The notes under the pieces were generated by a model. That model ran no database searches. It was given only the letters and a program-made list of their open reading frames with translations, and had not been told where the DNA came from. Positions 24,771 to 34,929 of a stretch of DNA of 64,000 bases are shown here, in pieces. The stretch is from Lignipirellula cremea (GTDB lineage Bacteria > Planctomycetota > Planctomycetia > Pirellulales > Pirellulaceae), in NCBI RefSeq assembly GCF_007751035.1, contig NZ_CP036433.1, positions 776,437 to 840,436 of the forward strand, read 5' to 3'. Both the position numbers and the translations under genes were made by a program. Each line of letters begins with the position of its first letter. Positions within the stretch are counted from its first letter, which is position 1.

Positions 24771-26609
24771 TTACAGGTCGGGCTCTTCTTCCCAGACCGA
24801 CCCGTAGGCGTCGATGTCGTCGAAGTACGCCAGCAGCTTGCCGAAGAACGCATTGGCCGAAAGCGTCGCGCTGTCGCCCACGACGATCAGCTTGCGACGG
24901 GCCCGCGTGAGCGCTACGTTCATCCGTCGGGCGTCGGCCAGAAAGCCGATCTCGCCGATCGCATTGGAACGGACGCAGGAAATCACCACGGCTTCTTTCT
25001 CACGTCCCTGGAAGCCGTCGACCGTATCGATCTCCAGCCCGTCCCACTCGCTCCGTTCCCGCAGCCAGCGGACTTGCGCCGCGTAGGGAGCGATGACGGC
25101 GATCTCAAACGGGTCCAGCCCGGCCTCGATCAGTTGGGCTACCTTGCGAAGCACAAACGCCCCTTCGCCCGGGTTCCGCTTGCTTTGCCCCTCGGGCTCC
25201 AGCTCTTCGACCCAGTCGGCTCCGGCGGTATCGATGAAAGAGACCGGCTCCATCGTCAGCACTGACGGCTCCACATGCGACAAGTCGTGCAGCAGGTGGG
25301 AAGCGACCGAATCGTGCGCCAGCAGCGAGTCCTCGTAAAACTGCCTGGAAGAGAACTGCATGATCTCGGTATGCATACGGTATTGCACTTCCAGACGACG
25401 CGTCACCGACGGGCCGTACTCGCCGACCAGCCGTTCCAGCATGCTGATCGCCAGCCCTTCCCGGGCGGCTTCCGTACAGAGCACGGTGGGCGGCAGTTGC
25501 CGATGGTCGCCCGCCAGCACGATCCGGTCGGCCCGTAGCACGGGGATCCAGCAGCCGGGCTCGGTGCTCTGGCAGGCTTCGTCGATCACGGCCAGATCAA
25601 AGTAGCGGTCGCCCAGCAGGTCCTCGGAGAACGCCGTCGTGGCGCAGATCACATCGGCCCGATCCAGGACCGAGTTGACCGCTTGCTGCTCTAGCTGCCG
25701 GGCGTCGTTCTTCAGGCGTTTGGCCTCGCGGCGCATGTCGTTTTTGGAGCCTTGCGCCGGTCGGGACCGCGTGTAGCGGTTGGCCTTGCGGGTCAGCTCT
25801 TCGGCGTCGTGGAGCATGTCGTATACGACCTTCATCAGGTCATGCTCTGCCGCCAGGAAGTCGAGCGTAAAGTGCCGCAGCCGCTCATCAACGCGGGCCG
25901 GGTGCCCGATGCGAACAACCCGGCGACCGGCCGCCATCAGCCGCTCCAGCAGGTTATCGACGCCCGTATTGCTGGGGGCGCAGGCAAGGACTTTCTCGCC
26001 CCGATCGATCGCCTGGCAGATCAGCTCCACGACGGTGGTCGTTTTGCCGGTGCCGGGCGGGCCATGGATGATGGCCAGATCCTGCGAGGAAAGGGCGAAC
26101 CGCACGGCCTCTTGCTGGGAAGGATTCAGGTTGGCCGTGAATTCCAGATCCCTGGGGCGGGAGAACCGCGGCTCGCGATTGCCCAGCAGCACCTCGCGGA
26201 GCTGGCCGGTCCGCCCGGTGGCTCCTTCGACGACGCGGAGGGCCGCTTCCTGCCGTTTCCGCGTGACTTCGTCGGCCGACAGGTCGATGCGAAAGCGGTC
26301 GCCTTCGGGCCAGTCATCGACAGAGACTTCAATCGAGTCGCCGCGTCGGGCGCTGACGACGCCGTGCTGGGATTCGCCGCTGGCTCCATCGGGCGACAGC
26401 ACCACAGGGGCTCCGACGCGCAGGCGGTTCCACGGCAGGCGCAGACTGCGATTCCGCTTCATAAAGGTGACCAGCGAGCGTCCGCCCAGGCCGGGTTCAT
26501 CGTGCACAATCACCAGATCCAGCAGCGTCTCTCCCGACTTCTCGGCGTTGGACAGGGCGCTGCGCTGCCGCCGTTCTTCGATCTGGCGGATCTCTGCTTC
26601 GGACTCCAT
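24771..26609 (-). CDS. Superfamily 1B helicase, UPF1/IGHMBP2-like
   Basis: The 612-residue protein carries SF1 helicase motifs: Walker A GPPGTGKT at 183-190, motif II VIDEACQ near 340, motif III LAGDHRQLPPTV, motif IV-V YRMH and TVDGFQGREKE, and motif VI NVALTRARRKL. A beta-barrel insert precedes the motor as in Smubp-2/UPF1 enzymes. It unwinds DNA or RNA in the cytoplasm. The start is uncertain: the first ATG has no ribosome site, and a helical segment typical of the family N-terminus (GYDHFQQLREWLQ) lies upstream in frame, reachable only by a non-ATG codon such as ATT at 26654, which has AAGGGA upstream. If so, the gene is 15 codons longer. Confidence 0.9.
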   Translation of the reverse strand: MESEAEIRQIEERRQRSALSNAEKSGETLLDLVIVHDEPGLGGRSLVTFMKRNRSLRLPWNRLRVGAPVVLSPDGASGESQHGVVSARRGDSIEVSVDDWPEGDRFRIDLSADEVTRKRQEAALRVVEGATGRTGQLREVLLGNREPRFSRPRDLEFTANLNPSQQEAVRFALSSQDLAIIHGPPGTGKTTTVVELICQAIDRGEKVLACAPSNTGVDNLLERLMAAGRRVVRIGHPARVDERLRHFTLDFLAAEHDLMKVVYDMLHDAEELTRKANRYTRSRPAQGSKNDMRREAKRLKNDARQLEQQAVNSVLDRADVICATTAFSEDLLGDRYFDLAVIDEACQSTEPGCWIPVLRADRIVLAGDHRQLPPTVLCTEAAREGLAISMLERLVGEYGPSVTRRLEVQYRMHTEIMQFSSRQFYEDSLLAHDSVASHLLHDLSHVEPSVLTMEPVSFIDTAGADWVEELEPEGQSKRNPGEGAFVLRKVAQLIEAGLDPFEIAVIAPYAAQVRWLRERSEWDGLEIDTVDGFQGREKEAVVISCVRSNAIGEIGFLADARRMNVALTRARRKLIVVGDSATLSANAFFGKLLAYFDDIDAYGSVWEEEPDL

Positions 26610-26978
26610 CTGGAGCCATTCGCGTAACTGCTGAAAATGATCGTAGCCTGGAATAACAGGTTCCCTTCGTTCGCTGGCCTGGGGTGCGGCTGGCCGGTTG
26701 TCGCCGTTTTTTGTTTCTCCAAGTATGACAACGGAACGGTTCCTTACCTAGGGGCAAGGCAATCGACAGGCGTTTCCCCAGCATGTAGCCGAAGTCGCCA
26801 GACGTTGGAGGGAGGCGTTTGGGCGAGGGAAAACGCGGCCAAACTCTGGCGAGTTCCGCTACGGGGACCGTAGACGCTTGGACGGACGCGGGCCAGCGGG
26901 GCCTGGATTTTCATCGACAGACGCCCGGCCCTCGTCATTCGTATGCCGGTGAAGAATCCGTAAAGCCAGCGGCGGTGG
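26610..26978. other. Intergenic region with hairpin repeat
   Basis: About 370 bases between the helicase gene and the 3' end of the ArsI-like gene. The part nearest the helicase probably contains its true start. The middle holds the long hairpin repeat listed separately. I see no other gene. Confidence 0.5.
26785..26862. repeat. Dispersed hairpin repeat (copy 2)
   Basis: GTAGCCGAAGTCGCCAGACG.. (26785-26808) pairs with ..CTCTGGCGAGTTCCGCTAC (26839-26862) as a 24-bp stem with about four mismatches. The same sequence in inverted orientation, with a shorter loop, is found at 20672-20735. Confidence 0.75.
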
Positions 26979-27881
26979 TTACCGGTTTGTCGCCTGGCCG
27001 GGAGCCTCCGCCGCAATCCGCGTTTCGCGCAGCTGGCAATCGCCCGCATGGAAACAGGCCGAACCGGCAAGGTGCGTCAATTGCACGTCGACGAATCCGG
27101 CTTCCACGAATAACGCCAGCACCTCCGCCGTGGTGGGAACCACCTGGACCGCAGCGGCCGGGCCGGGCAGACGCAGCGGCTGATCGCCGAGGGGCTGGTT
27201 GGAGGTCAGCATGTGCAGATGGACTTCGCCGGCCGGCTTGAGCACCCGGAGCAGTTCGGCCAGGCGACGCGACTGTTCGCACCGTTCCAGACGTTCGTTG
27301 AAGGTTCCCTGCAGGTTGATCCGGTCGACCGTGTGATCCAGGATCGGCAGCCGCGTCGGGAACTTTTCGCCCAGGCGATGGGCCCAGACCGACAGCGCCG
27401 GTGCGTCGGCCGGTGCGTCGTCGGCCGCGGTCGCCGCCAGTTCGCCCTGGCCGCGGTGTTCCAGGTGGTCGTCGTCCAGCGTGTAGACCTCCCACAGGTT
27501 GCCGTCGGGGTCATGCACCCAGAATTTTGTCTGCCGGGCGTAGCAGCATTCGACCCCTTCTTCGCGTCGCGTGCTCATGCCGGCCAGCTCCAGGCGCCGT
27601 TGCATTTCCACCAGGGCGGCCGAGTCGGGCAGACGAAAGCCCAGATGATTCAGGTTCCCGCCAGGCGAGGCGGCGTGCGGTTCCAGCGACAGCACCAGCG
27701 GCGGGTTCTCCAGCTCAAATTTGGCGTAGTCGTCCCGCAGTTTGGACACCGCCTGGCCGAGGAACGCCTGGAAGAACGCGACGGATCGCTCCAGGTTCGC
27801 CACATTCAGCGACAGATGAAAACGGATGGCGGCGGACGATTGCTGCGACGCTTGGGCGTCGGCAGGGGCGATCGAACTCAT
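26979..27881 (-). CDS. ArsI/CadI-type dioxygenase with C-terminal methyltransferase-like part
   Basis: The 300-residue protein starts with a vicinal-oxygen-chelate domain (about 18-140) that matches ArsI C-As lyase and CadI proteins: metal ligands His22, His79 and Glu131 in WEVYT, and the vicinal cysteines Cys112-Cys113 in VECCYARQTKFWV that bind trivalent arsenicals. ArsI cleaves the C-As bond of methylarsenite. The C-terminal half (about 165-300) resembles the end of a class I methyltransferase (LLRVLKPAGEVHLHML, then VEAGFVDVQLTHL) but lacks the SAM-binding GxGxG region. The start overlaps the stop of the MFS gene by one base (TGATG), so the two are translationally coupled. Arsenic substrate is inferred from the family. 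Confidence 0.85.
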   Translation of the reverse strand: MSSIAPADAQASQQSSAAIRFHLSLNVANLERSVAFFQAFLGQAVSKLRDDYAKFELENPPLVLSLEPHAASPGGNLNHLGFRLPDSAALVEMQRRLELAGMSTRREEGVECCYARQTKFWVHDPDGNLWEVYTLDDDHLEHRGQGELAATAADDAPADAPALSVWAHRLGEKFPTRLPILDHTVDRINLQGTFNERLERCEQSRRLAELLRVLKPAGEVHLHMLTSNQPLGDQPLRLPGPAAAVQVVPTTAEVLALFVEAGFVDVQLTHLAGSACFHAGDCQLRETRIAAEAPGQATNR

Positions 27882-29221
27882 CAGGACGACTCCGGAGAAA
27901 CGCGAGGATGTCCCGCAGCGGCCGGCTCCTGCCAGGAGCCTTGCGCCGCACACGGCACGGGAACAAAAAACGCACCCAGCGCCAGCAAACCGGCTACTCC
28001 CGCCAGTCCATAAAGCACCGGGGCAAAGCTGCCCCAGGTCTCCTGACCGGAAGCCACCGCCAGCGGCCCCGTGGCCGACGCCAGCACGGTCATCATCTGT
28101 GCGGCCGCCTGGATCCGGCCCAGATTCCGCGGCCCAAAGGCATGGCTCCACACGGCAAAAAACAGCACCGTGATCAGCCCGCCCGCCACGCCGCCCACGA
28201 TCGCCTGGACCCACGCCTGCCAGACCGTCTGCAGCAACGGCAACGCCGCCAGCGATCCGGCCAGCAGCGCCATGGCCACGCCCAGCAGCGGGGCCAGCGA
28301 AAAACGGGTCGCCAGCCAGCCGCCCGCCAGGTTGGCGACCATGCCGCACAGCAACCCCACGATCAGCACCGTATGGTAGACCGATTCCGGAAGCCCCCGT
28401 TCCGCCAGGATCAACTGCTGGAACAGGCTGATGCCGGCGCTGGAAAAGCCAAACAGCGAGATGCTTAAAGCAAAGACCCAGAAACAGGACGTGCCCAGGG
28501 CATCGATCAAAGTGGCGCTGGGCGGAGCGGCGGCGTCGGTCGTTTCTTCCACCTCCAACCGGTTGACGTCCTCTTTCTGCCGGCGACGAAAGGGCAGCGC
28601 CAGCAACCAGGCGATCACGGCGACCAGCAGCAACACCGCCGCCATCTCCAGCCAGGCTGTTCGCCAGCCGGCGCTCGCCACGCGGACCGCCAGCACGCCC
28701 GTCCCCACCGCCATCAGCAGCGTCATCAGCACCGCGTAGGTTCCCATCGCGGGCCCGTTATTGCCGCGAAACCACTTGCCCAGCATGGTAATGCTGACGA
28801 CTGACAGCATGCTCTGTCCCAGCGCGCGGGTGAGCGTGATGGTCGCCAGCAGCGCTGCCGCGCTTTCGGCGTAGCTCATCGCCAGGACCGATCCGGCCAG
28901 ACTCAGCAGCACGGCGCCCAGCACCAGCCGCACGCCAAAACGATCCAACAGCCAGCCGCAGGGAAAGCAGAACAAACTGCCGATCAGCGTCGCCGCCAGG
29001 TTGATCTGCGCGAACTGCGTTGCTTCGATGCTGGGAAAGTCAGCCAGCAGACGGGTCGTAATCAAACCCAGCCCATGGGTGCGTCCCGGCAAGGTAGCCG
29101 CCATCGCCAGCGCGGCGGACACCAGCACCCCGGCGCCAGCGGCCCGGCTGTAATTGCCGCGGGGAGCGACGCGGGGTTCGCCTGGGGGCGAGATCGTAGA
29201 AGAGGACAGCTTCGCGTTCAC
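27881..29221 (-). CDS. MFS transporter
   Basis: The 446-residue membrane protein has about twelve hydrophobic helices in two halves separated by a charged loop near residues 215-240 (RRRQKEDVNRLEVEETTD). The motif GWLLDRFGVRLVLGA after helix 2 is the MFS A-motif, repeated as GGWLATRFSLAPLLG in the second half. It moves a small solute using a proton gradient. A GTG start with AGGAG upstream is used. Translation is coupled to the ArsI-like gene, which suggests export of an organoarsenical or its product, although no known arsenic-specific MFS signature was recognised. A REP-like repeat lies just upstream. Confidence 0.85.
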   Translation of the reverse strand: MNAKLSSSTISPPGEPRVAPRGNYSRAAGAGVLVSAALAMAATLPGRTHGLGLITTRLLADFPSIEATQFAQINLAATLIGSLFCFPCGWLLDRFGVRLVLGAVLLSLAGSVLAMSYAESAAALLATITLTRALGQSMLSVVSITMLGKWFRGNNGPAMGTYAVLMTLLMAVGTGVLAVRVASAGWRTAWLEMAAVLLLVAVIAWLLALPFRRRQKEDVNRLEVEETTDAAAPPSATLIDALGTSCFWVFALSISLFGFSSAGISLFQQLILAERGLPESVYHTVLIVGLLCGMVANLAGGWLATRFSLAPLLGVAMALLAGSLAALPLLQTVWQAWVQAIVGGVAGGLITVLFFAVWSHAFGPRNLGRIQAAAQMMTVLASATGPLAVASGQETWGSFAPVLYGLAGVAGLLALGAFFVPVPCAAQGSWQEPAAAGHPRVSPESS

Positions 29222-29290
29222 GCGGCGGGAGTCTCCTGGGAATGAGCGGCGATTTTCGTCAGGAACACGAGGCCAATTGCCGTCGACTGT

Positions 29291-29383
29291 GGTTTGGTCG
29301 TTTTGCGAAAAAGCAGGCGCAGGAAGTCGACTTTCGCTCTGCGAAAGTACGCGTTCTTTGACGGAGTGAAAGACGACCGTCCG
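29291..29383. repeat. REP-like double hairpin, copy 2
   Basis: CTTTCGC-TCT-GCGAAAG (29331-29347) and CTTTGAC-GGA-GTGAAAG follow a lead-in of about 35 bases (GTTTGGTCGTTTTGCGAAAA...) that is also present at 43559-43595. The element lies about 60 bases 3' of the PhyH stop codon and upstream of the MFS gene. Confidence 0.85.
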
Positions 29384-29443
29384 TCGTCGGTTCTTGCTCG
29401 AAACGGTTACGCGTGTATCTGCCAGTCATTCGTCGCACGTTCC

Positions 29444-30232
29444 TTACCTGAAGTAGACGCCCGTCTTGCCGTATTCGGCGTACTTTGTCACCAGCCAGGC
29501 ATGAAACTGCCGGTAATGGGCGTCCCGCTGGTCGCCGCCGTCGCTGGCCGCGTTATAGCTCAAATACAACTGCCGGCGTGCCTGGCTCCCCTGGTTGGCT
29601 CCCGACCGATGCGGCGTGAACCCGCTGAACAGGGCCACATCGCCGGGCCCCATTTCCAGCAGCACGCCGGTCGACGCGTCGACTGTTTCCGGCGGCAGTT
29701 GGTGGTATTCGCCGTCGGCCGGCGAAAGATACCCTTGCTGATGATAGCCGGGAAACACTTCGGTCGCGCCGTTTTCCGCCGAGGTCGCGTCGATCGGGAT
29801 GATGACCGTGACGAACGACTGCGGGAACTCCTTCCAGCCGATGTAGTCCTGGTGCAGCGCGTAGCCCGTGGCGCCCGGCGGCTTGAAGATCAGCTTGTCC
29901 TTGAAGAGCCGCGGCTCTTCCCGATAGATCGCCTGGAGCAGGTTTTGCAGTCGCGGATCATGGGCGAAGTAGCGGCAGACGGGACCAATATCGATCACCG
30001 GATCAAAGCAGTCGAACCGGCACTCGCCCGTTTCGGCATGGTCCTGCCAGCGGCAGCGGATGTTTTGCGTATCGACCAGTTCCGTCCGGCCGAGCAGCGT
30101 GTCGGCTTCCTGGGCCAGGGCCTCGATCTCTTCCGGAGAGAACAGGTTTCGCACCAGCAGAAATCCTGTCTCCCGGTAAGCGGCGACCTGTTCCGGCGCC
30201 AGGGCGTCGGCTGCAGCGGCAAGCGGTGTCAT
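29444..30232 (-). CDS. Phytanoyl-CoA dioxygenase (PhyH) family oxygenase
   Basis: The 262-residue protein has the non-heme iron and 2-oxoglutarate fold. The iron ligands are His127 and Asp129 in ALHQDYIGW and His208 in TPHRSGAN; Arg219 or Arg220 would bind 2-oxoglutarate. PhyH proteins hydroxylate lipids or secondary metabolites in the cytoplasm. The N-terminus YRETGFLLVRNLFSPEEIEAL is a typical family start. It stands alone between the REP-like repeat and the symporter genes, with about 170 bases of AT-rich DNA behind it. A second, distant PhyH protein is encoded at 45.4-46.3 kb. Confidence 0.87.
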   Translation of the reverse strand: MTPLAAAADALAPEQVAAYRETGFLLVRNLFSPEEIEALAQEADTLLGRTELVDTQNIRCRWQDHAETGECRFDCFDPVIDIGPVCRYFAHDPRLQNLLQAIYREEPRLFKDKLIFKPPGATGYALHQDYIGWKEFPQSFVTVIIPIDATSAENGATEVFPGYHQQGYLSPADGEYHQLPPETVDASTGVLLEMGPGDVALFSGFTPHRSGANQGSQARRQLYLSYNAASDGGDQRDAHYRQFHAWLVTKYAEYGKTGVYFR

Positions 30233-30402
30233 CGGCGAATCCCAGGGAGTGACAGTCTAATAATCGCACAATCATAAGATAGTCAAGCCGCCGGGCGAGG
30301 GAAACCTCTCCCAGGGGAATTCCGCCAGTTGTGAAAACAACGTTCCGGCTGCAGGCTCCGCCTGGGTGGAACCTGCAGTCGGGAAGGGCGCGGCCAGGCC
30401 GG

Positions 30403-32397
30403 TTACTTTTTCGCCGGGCTGGAGTCGGCCGTAAAGAATTTGGCGACCTGTTCGTCCGGCGGGGCCGGGGTGAGGAGCGCCCCGAAGACGCCCATCGAAA
30501 ACGAGACCAGGGCCCCGATAATAAACGGATGAAAGTTCAGCGGTTCGATGGGACGGAATTCTCCGTACAGGATCGTACCGGCCGCGTAGAGTCCCACATT
30601 GGTGAAGAACCCGGCCAGCATGGCAATCACGGCGCCCTGTTTATTGAACCGCGGCCAGTACAGCATCAGCACCACCGGCGCCAGAAAACTGCTCGACAGG
30701 CCGGAGCCGCTGAACACCACAATATCCTGCAGGTACTTGGGCGGCCAGATCGCGGCCACCATGGCCCCCGTGCCGATCAGAATGGTGACCGCATAGGTCA
30801 TCTGCTTGATCGTTTTCTCGGTGGCGTCGGGGTTCAGGTTGCGCTGGTAAATATCGCGGACCACGGCCGAAGAGATCATCAGCAGGAAGCTGTCCATCGT
30901 CGACATGACGGCCGCAAACGGGGCGGCCGCCAGCAAGCCGGCCAGCCACGGCGCACCGACGGATTCCGTCAGTAGCTTGGCCATCTCCGGCATGATCCGA
31001 TCGGGTTCCGTCTCCCAGCCGGGAGACAGCACGCGGGCGCAACAGAAGATGATCACCAGCGGAAAGTAGATCAGCGTGTAATAAATCGAGACGGTGAAAA
31101 TCGCCCGACGCAGCGTATTGGAGTTGTTAAACGCCATCAGCCGCACCATGTTGCTGGGCTGCCCGGCGCCGGAAAAAGCCCACATGAAAAAGAACGAAAT
31201 CGCCAGGCTCAGCGGCAGGAATCCGTCGGACGAGGTGTTGCTGGGGCCGGGGCCTGTAATGTAGACCCCCTTTTTTCCCTGGCCAAAAGCCAGTTCTTTC
31301 GACGATGCGATCGAAAGTTTCAGGCTGGGCGGATTGTCAGACGCCTTGGATTCGTACAGCTGCTCGATCTCCACCGGGGTGGTGATTTGAATCGCATTGA
31401 TATTGGATTCTTCGTCGCCGACCAGGGCCTGCTGGGTGTCGACTTTGATGATGGCTTCTTTGCTGGTGCGAAACACCTGGGGCTGGCCATCGATTTCCTG
31501 TGTGAACCACTGGTTGGCCGGGATGACGACCCGTTCCTTCACGGGCGCGTCGGCCCTGATGTTAACGGTGACGGCCAGCGGCGGCGTCATTTCCGCCATT
31601 TTTTTTGTGGCGTTCCCCATGCCGCCAACCAGGTACAGCGCCAGCGGCAGCATGAGAATCACCCCGCCCACCATGACAAACCCCTGCATCACATCGGTCC
31701 ATACGACCGCCCGGAAACCGCCGTAGGTCGTATAGGCGACGACCGCCAGGGTGAAGGCCAGCAGGCAGAGCAGGTATCGCATATCCACGCCGGCCAGGAT
31801 CAGGTTAAGACCGGGCGTGTCCTGCACCAGCTTGCCGGTGCTGTCGGCCGCATCCTGGAAGAGCTGGGTATCGGTCAGCAGCGTTTTCAGAATCACGCTG
31901 CCGCCTTTGAACTGGGCGATCAGGTTGAACGTCATGAAGAAGACAATCAGCCCGGTCGCCAGCATGCCGAACAGCTGACTGTCGAAGCGATCGCGGAGCA
32001 CATCGGGAATGGTGATCGCGCCCGTTTTGCGGGCCGTCTGGTTCAAGCGTTTGGCCAGCAGCCCCATGGAGACCAGCGGCACGATCATATAGCTGCCGAT
32101 CCACAAGGCGACGACCCAGCCGTGCGTATACACCAGTGCGGGGAAGCCGATAAAGCTGCCGCCTGAGGAGCTGGTGGCGGCGAACGTCAGGGCGAACGCC
32201 CAGACGCCCAGCGAGCGGCTGCCGAGGAAGTACTCGCTCATGAACGTTTTGGACTGCAGCAGCTTGTGCGATCCGGCCGCCAGCACGACCACGCCCACCA
32301 TGTAAATGGCGAACACCACGAGCGCCGAATTTCCGCCGGCCGCCCAGAGCTGCAGCGAGGCGGGGTCGAGGAACTCACGCAGGGATAAATCAGGCAT
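30403..32397 (-). CDS. Sodium:solute symporter (SSS family, PanF-like)
   Basis: The 664-residue protein has about thirteen transmembrane helices and SSS motifs such as YFLGSRSLGVWAFALTFAATSSSGGSFIG near residues 55-85 and the conserved AYTTYGGFRAVVWTDVMQG at about 220-240. It would import an organic acid or vitamin with sodium. Residues about 262-391 form an unusual 130-residue soluble insert between two helices, placed on the outer face if topology follows the family. The start overlaps the stop of the small YhdT-like gene by eight bases, as in known yhdT-panF pairs. Pantothenate transport is possible but the insert makes the substrate uncertain. Confidence 0.87.
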   Translation of the reverse strand: MPDLSLREFLDPASLQLWAAGGNSALVVFAIYMVGVVVLAAGSHKLLQSKTFMSEYFLGSRSLGVWAFALTFAATSSSGGSFIGFPALVYTHGWVVALWIGSYMIVPLVSMGLLAKRLNQTARKTGAITIPDVLRDRFDSQLFGMLATGLIVFFMTFNLIAQFKGGSVILKTLLTDTQLFQDAADSTGKLVQDTPGLNLILAGVDMRYLLCLLAFTLAVVAYTTYGGFRAVVWTDVMQGFVMVGGVILMLPLALYLVGGMGNATKKMAEMTPPLAVTVNIRADAPVKERVVIPANQWFTQEIDGQPQVFRTSKEAIIKVDTQQALVGDEESNINAIQITTPVEIEQLYESKASDNPPSLKLSIASSKELAFGQGKKGVYITGPGPSNTSSDGFLPLSLAISFFFMWAFSGAGQPSNMVRLMAFNNSNTLRRAIFTVSIYYTLIYFPLVIIFCCARVLSPGWETEPDRIMPEMAKLLTESVGAPWLAGLLAAAPFAAVMSTMDSFLLMISSAVVRDIYQRNLNPDATEKTIKQMTYAVTILIGTGAMVAAIWPPKYLQDIVVFSGSGLSSSFLAPVVLMLYWPRFNKQGAVIAMLAGFFTNVGLYAAGTILYGEFRPIEPLNFHPFIIGALVSFSMGVFGALLTPAPPDEQVAKFFTADSSPAKK

Positions 32398-32737
32398 GGT
32401 TCGACTCCTCGTGCGGCGGCAGTTTGTTCTGCAGGTGGCTCGGCTGGGGAACGTCGGACACTTGCTCTTCGCCCAGGTCGTCGTTCTTCATGAAGAAAAA
32501 GCAGAACCAGAAGGCGACGACATCCACCGCCAGCCAGGGAGCGAGCAGGCCCCAGAACGCCCAGGCCGGCATCCCCAGCACCAGGCTGATTTCAGGAGCC
32601 TCGCCTTCGGCAGTGGTCGGCAGATAACCGAAGTACACGCAGACCGTGACCGACCACAAGATAAAGACAGCAAACAGCGCGACGATCACGAACGATTCGC
32701 GCCGCGCATTAAGGTAGACCGGATCGGGTATCGACAT
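32390..32737 (-). CDS. Small membrane protein, YhdT/DUF997-like
   Basis: The 115-residue protein has two hydrophobic helices (about 14-35 and 55-80) and the charged N-terminal helix PDPVYLNARRESFVIV. Such subunits are encoded just before SSS symporters and may assist assembly. The reading frame overlaps the symporter start by eight bases. The ATG before SIPDP was chosen because the helix starts there; the longer frame of 31 extra codons is not hydrophobic and not supported. Confidence 0.75.
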   Translation of the reverse strand: MSIPDPVYLNARRESFVIVALFAVFILWSVTVCVYFGYLPTTAEGEAPEISLVLGMPAWAFWGLLAPWLAVDVVAFWFCFFFMKNDDLGEEQVSDVPQPSHLQNKLPPHEESNHA

Positions 32738-32877
32738 GGAATTCGCGGGGAGAGAGTTTTCGGCAGGTTTCGGGCGAGTGGACGTCGCAAGTATCGACGA
32801 TTGCGGCGCGCATCTCAAGAGACGAGACAACGCCGAAAACCGCTTTCTCCAAAAAGAACGCCCAATTGCCCGCCCGC

Positions 32878-34323
<1,446 letters not shown>

Positions 34324-34374
34324 AACGACGGGCAGTCTGTTCGGTGGGAAAGGCAAGAAAAGCAGGGCCGCAGG

Positions 34375-34929
34375 TTACTTCTTTTTGAACATCGACAGCA
34401 TGCGGTGCGTCACCAGAAAACCGCCGACCACGTTAATGGCCGCCAGCAGCACCGCCAGCATCGCCGGTATGGCCGCCGCCTGGTGGACCGAAGTGGCGAC
34501 AATGACGGCCCCCACAATCGTAATGCCCGACACCGCGTTGGAACCCGACATCAAAGGCGTATGCAGCGTCGGCGGCACCTTGGTGATCACCTCAAAACCG
34601 ACAAACACCGAGACCGCAAAGATCGTCAGCATGTCGACCAGCCCCCGTAACCGGGCCCGGCGATTGGCGATCGCCAGCGCTTGCACCGGATCCGTTTCGA
34701 GAGCGACGGGCGTGACATTTCCCGCGACCGGCGGGGATAGCTCGGCCAGCAAGGGCTGGACGCCTGGGCTTCGACTTCCGGTCGACAGTCCCGGCAGTGC
34801 AGGCGATTCCTGCCCATCGGAATGTCCCGCGCCGGGGATGCTGGAATAAACGATGCCGCCGAGTGTCAGCACCAGGCAGACCAGCAGCACGCCCAGGATT
34901 CCTGTGGACCAGCGTTCTGGCGAACTCAT
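34375..34929 (-). CDS. pntAB: NAD(P) transhydrogenase membrane subunit alpha 2
   Basis: The 184-residue protein has the canonical four-helix domain of PntAB from about residue 100 (FVGFEVITKVPPTLHTPLMSG.NAVSGITIVGA). It has an unusual N-terminal extension: a first helix at about 10-28 and a 65-residue soluble linker rich in Pro, Ser and Gly. Its start overlaps the pntAA stop as ATGA, so translation is coupled. The split alpha subunit is the bacterial type found in Rhodospirillum rather than the fused enzyme of E. coli. Confidence 0.92.
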   Translation of the reverse strand: MSSPERWSTGILGVLLVCLVLTLGGIVYSSIPGAGHSDGQESPALPGLSTGSRSPGVQPLLAELSPPVAGNVTPVALETDPVQALAIANRRARLRGLVDMLTIFAVSVFVGFEVITKVPPTLHTPLMSGSNAVSGITIVGAVIVATSVHQAAAIPAMLAVLLAAINVVGGFLVTHRMLSMFKKK

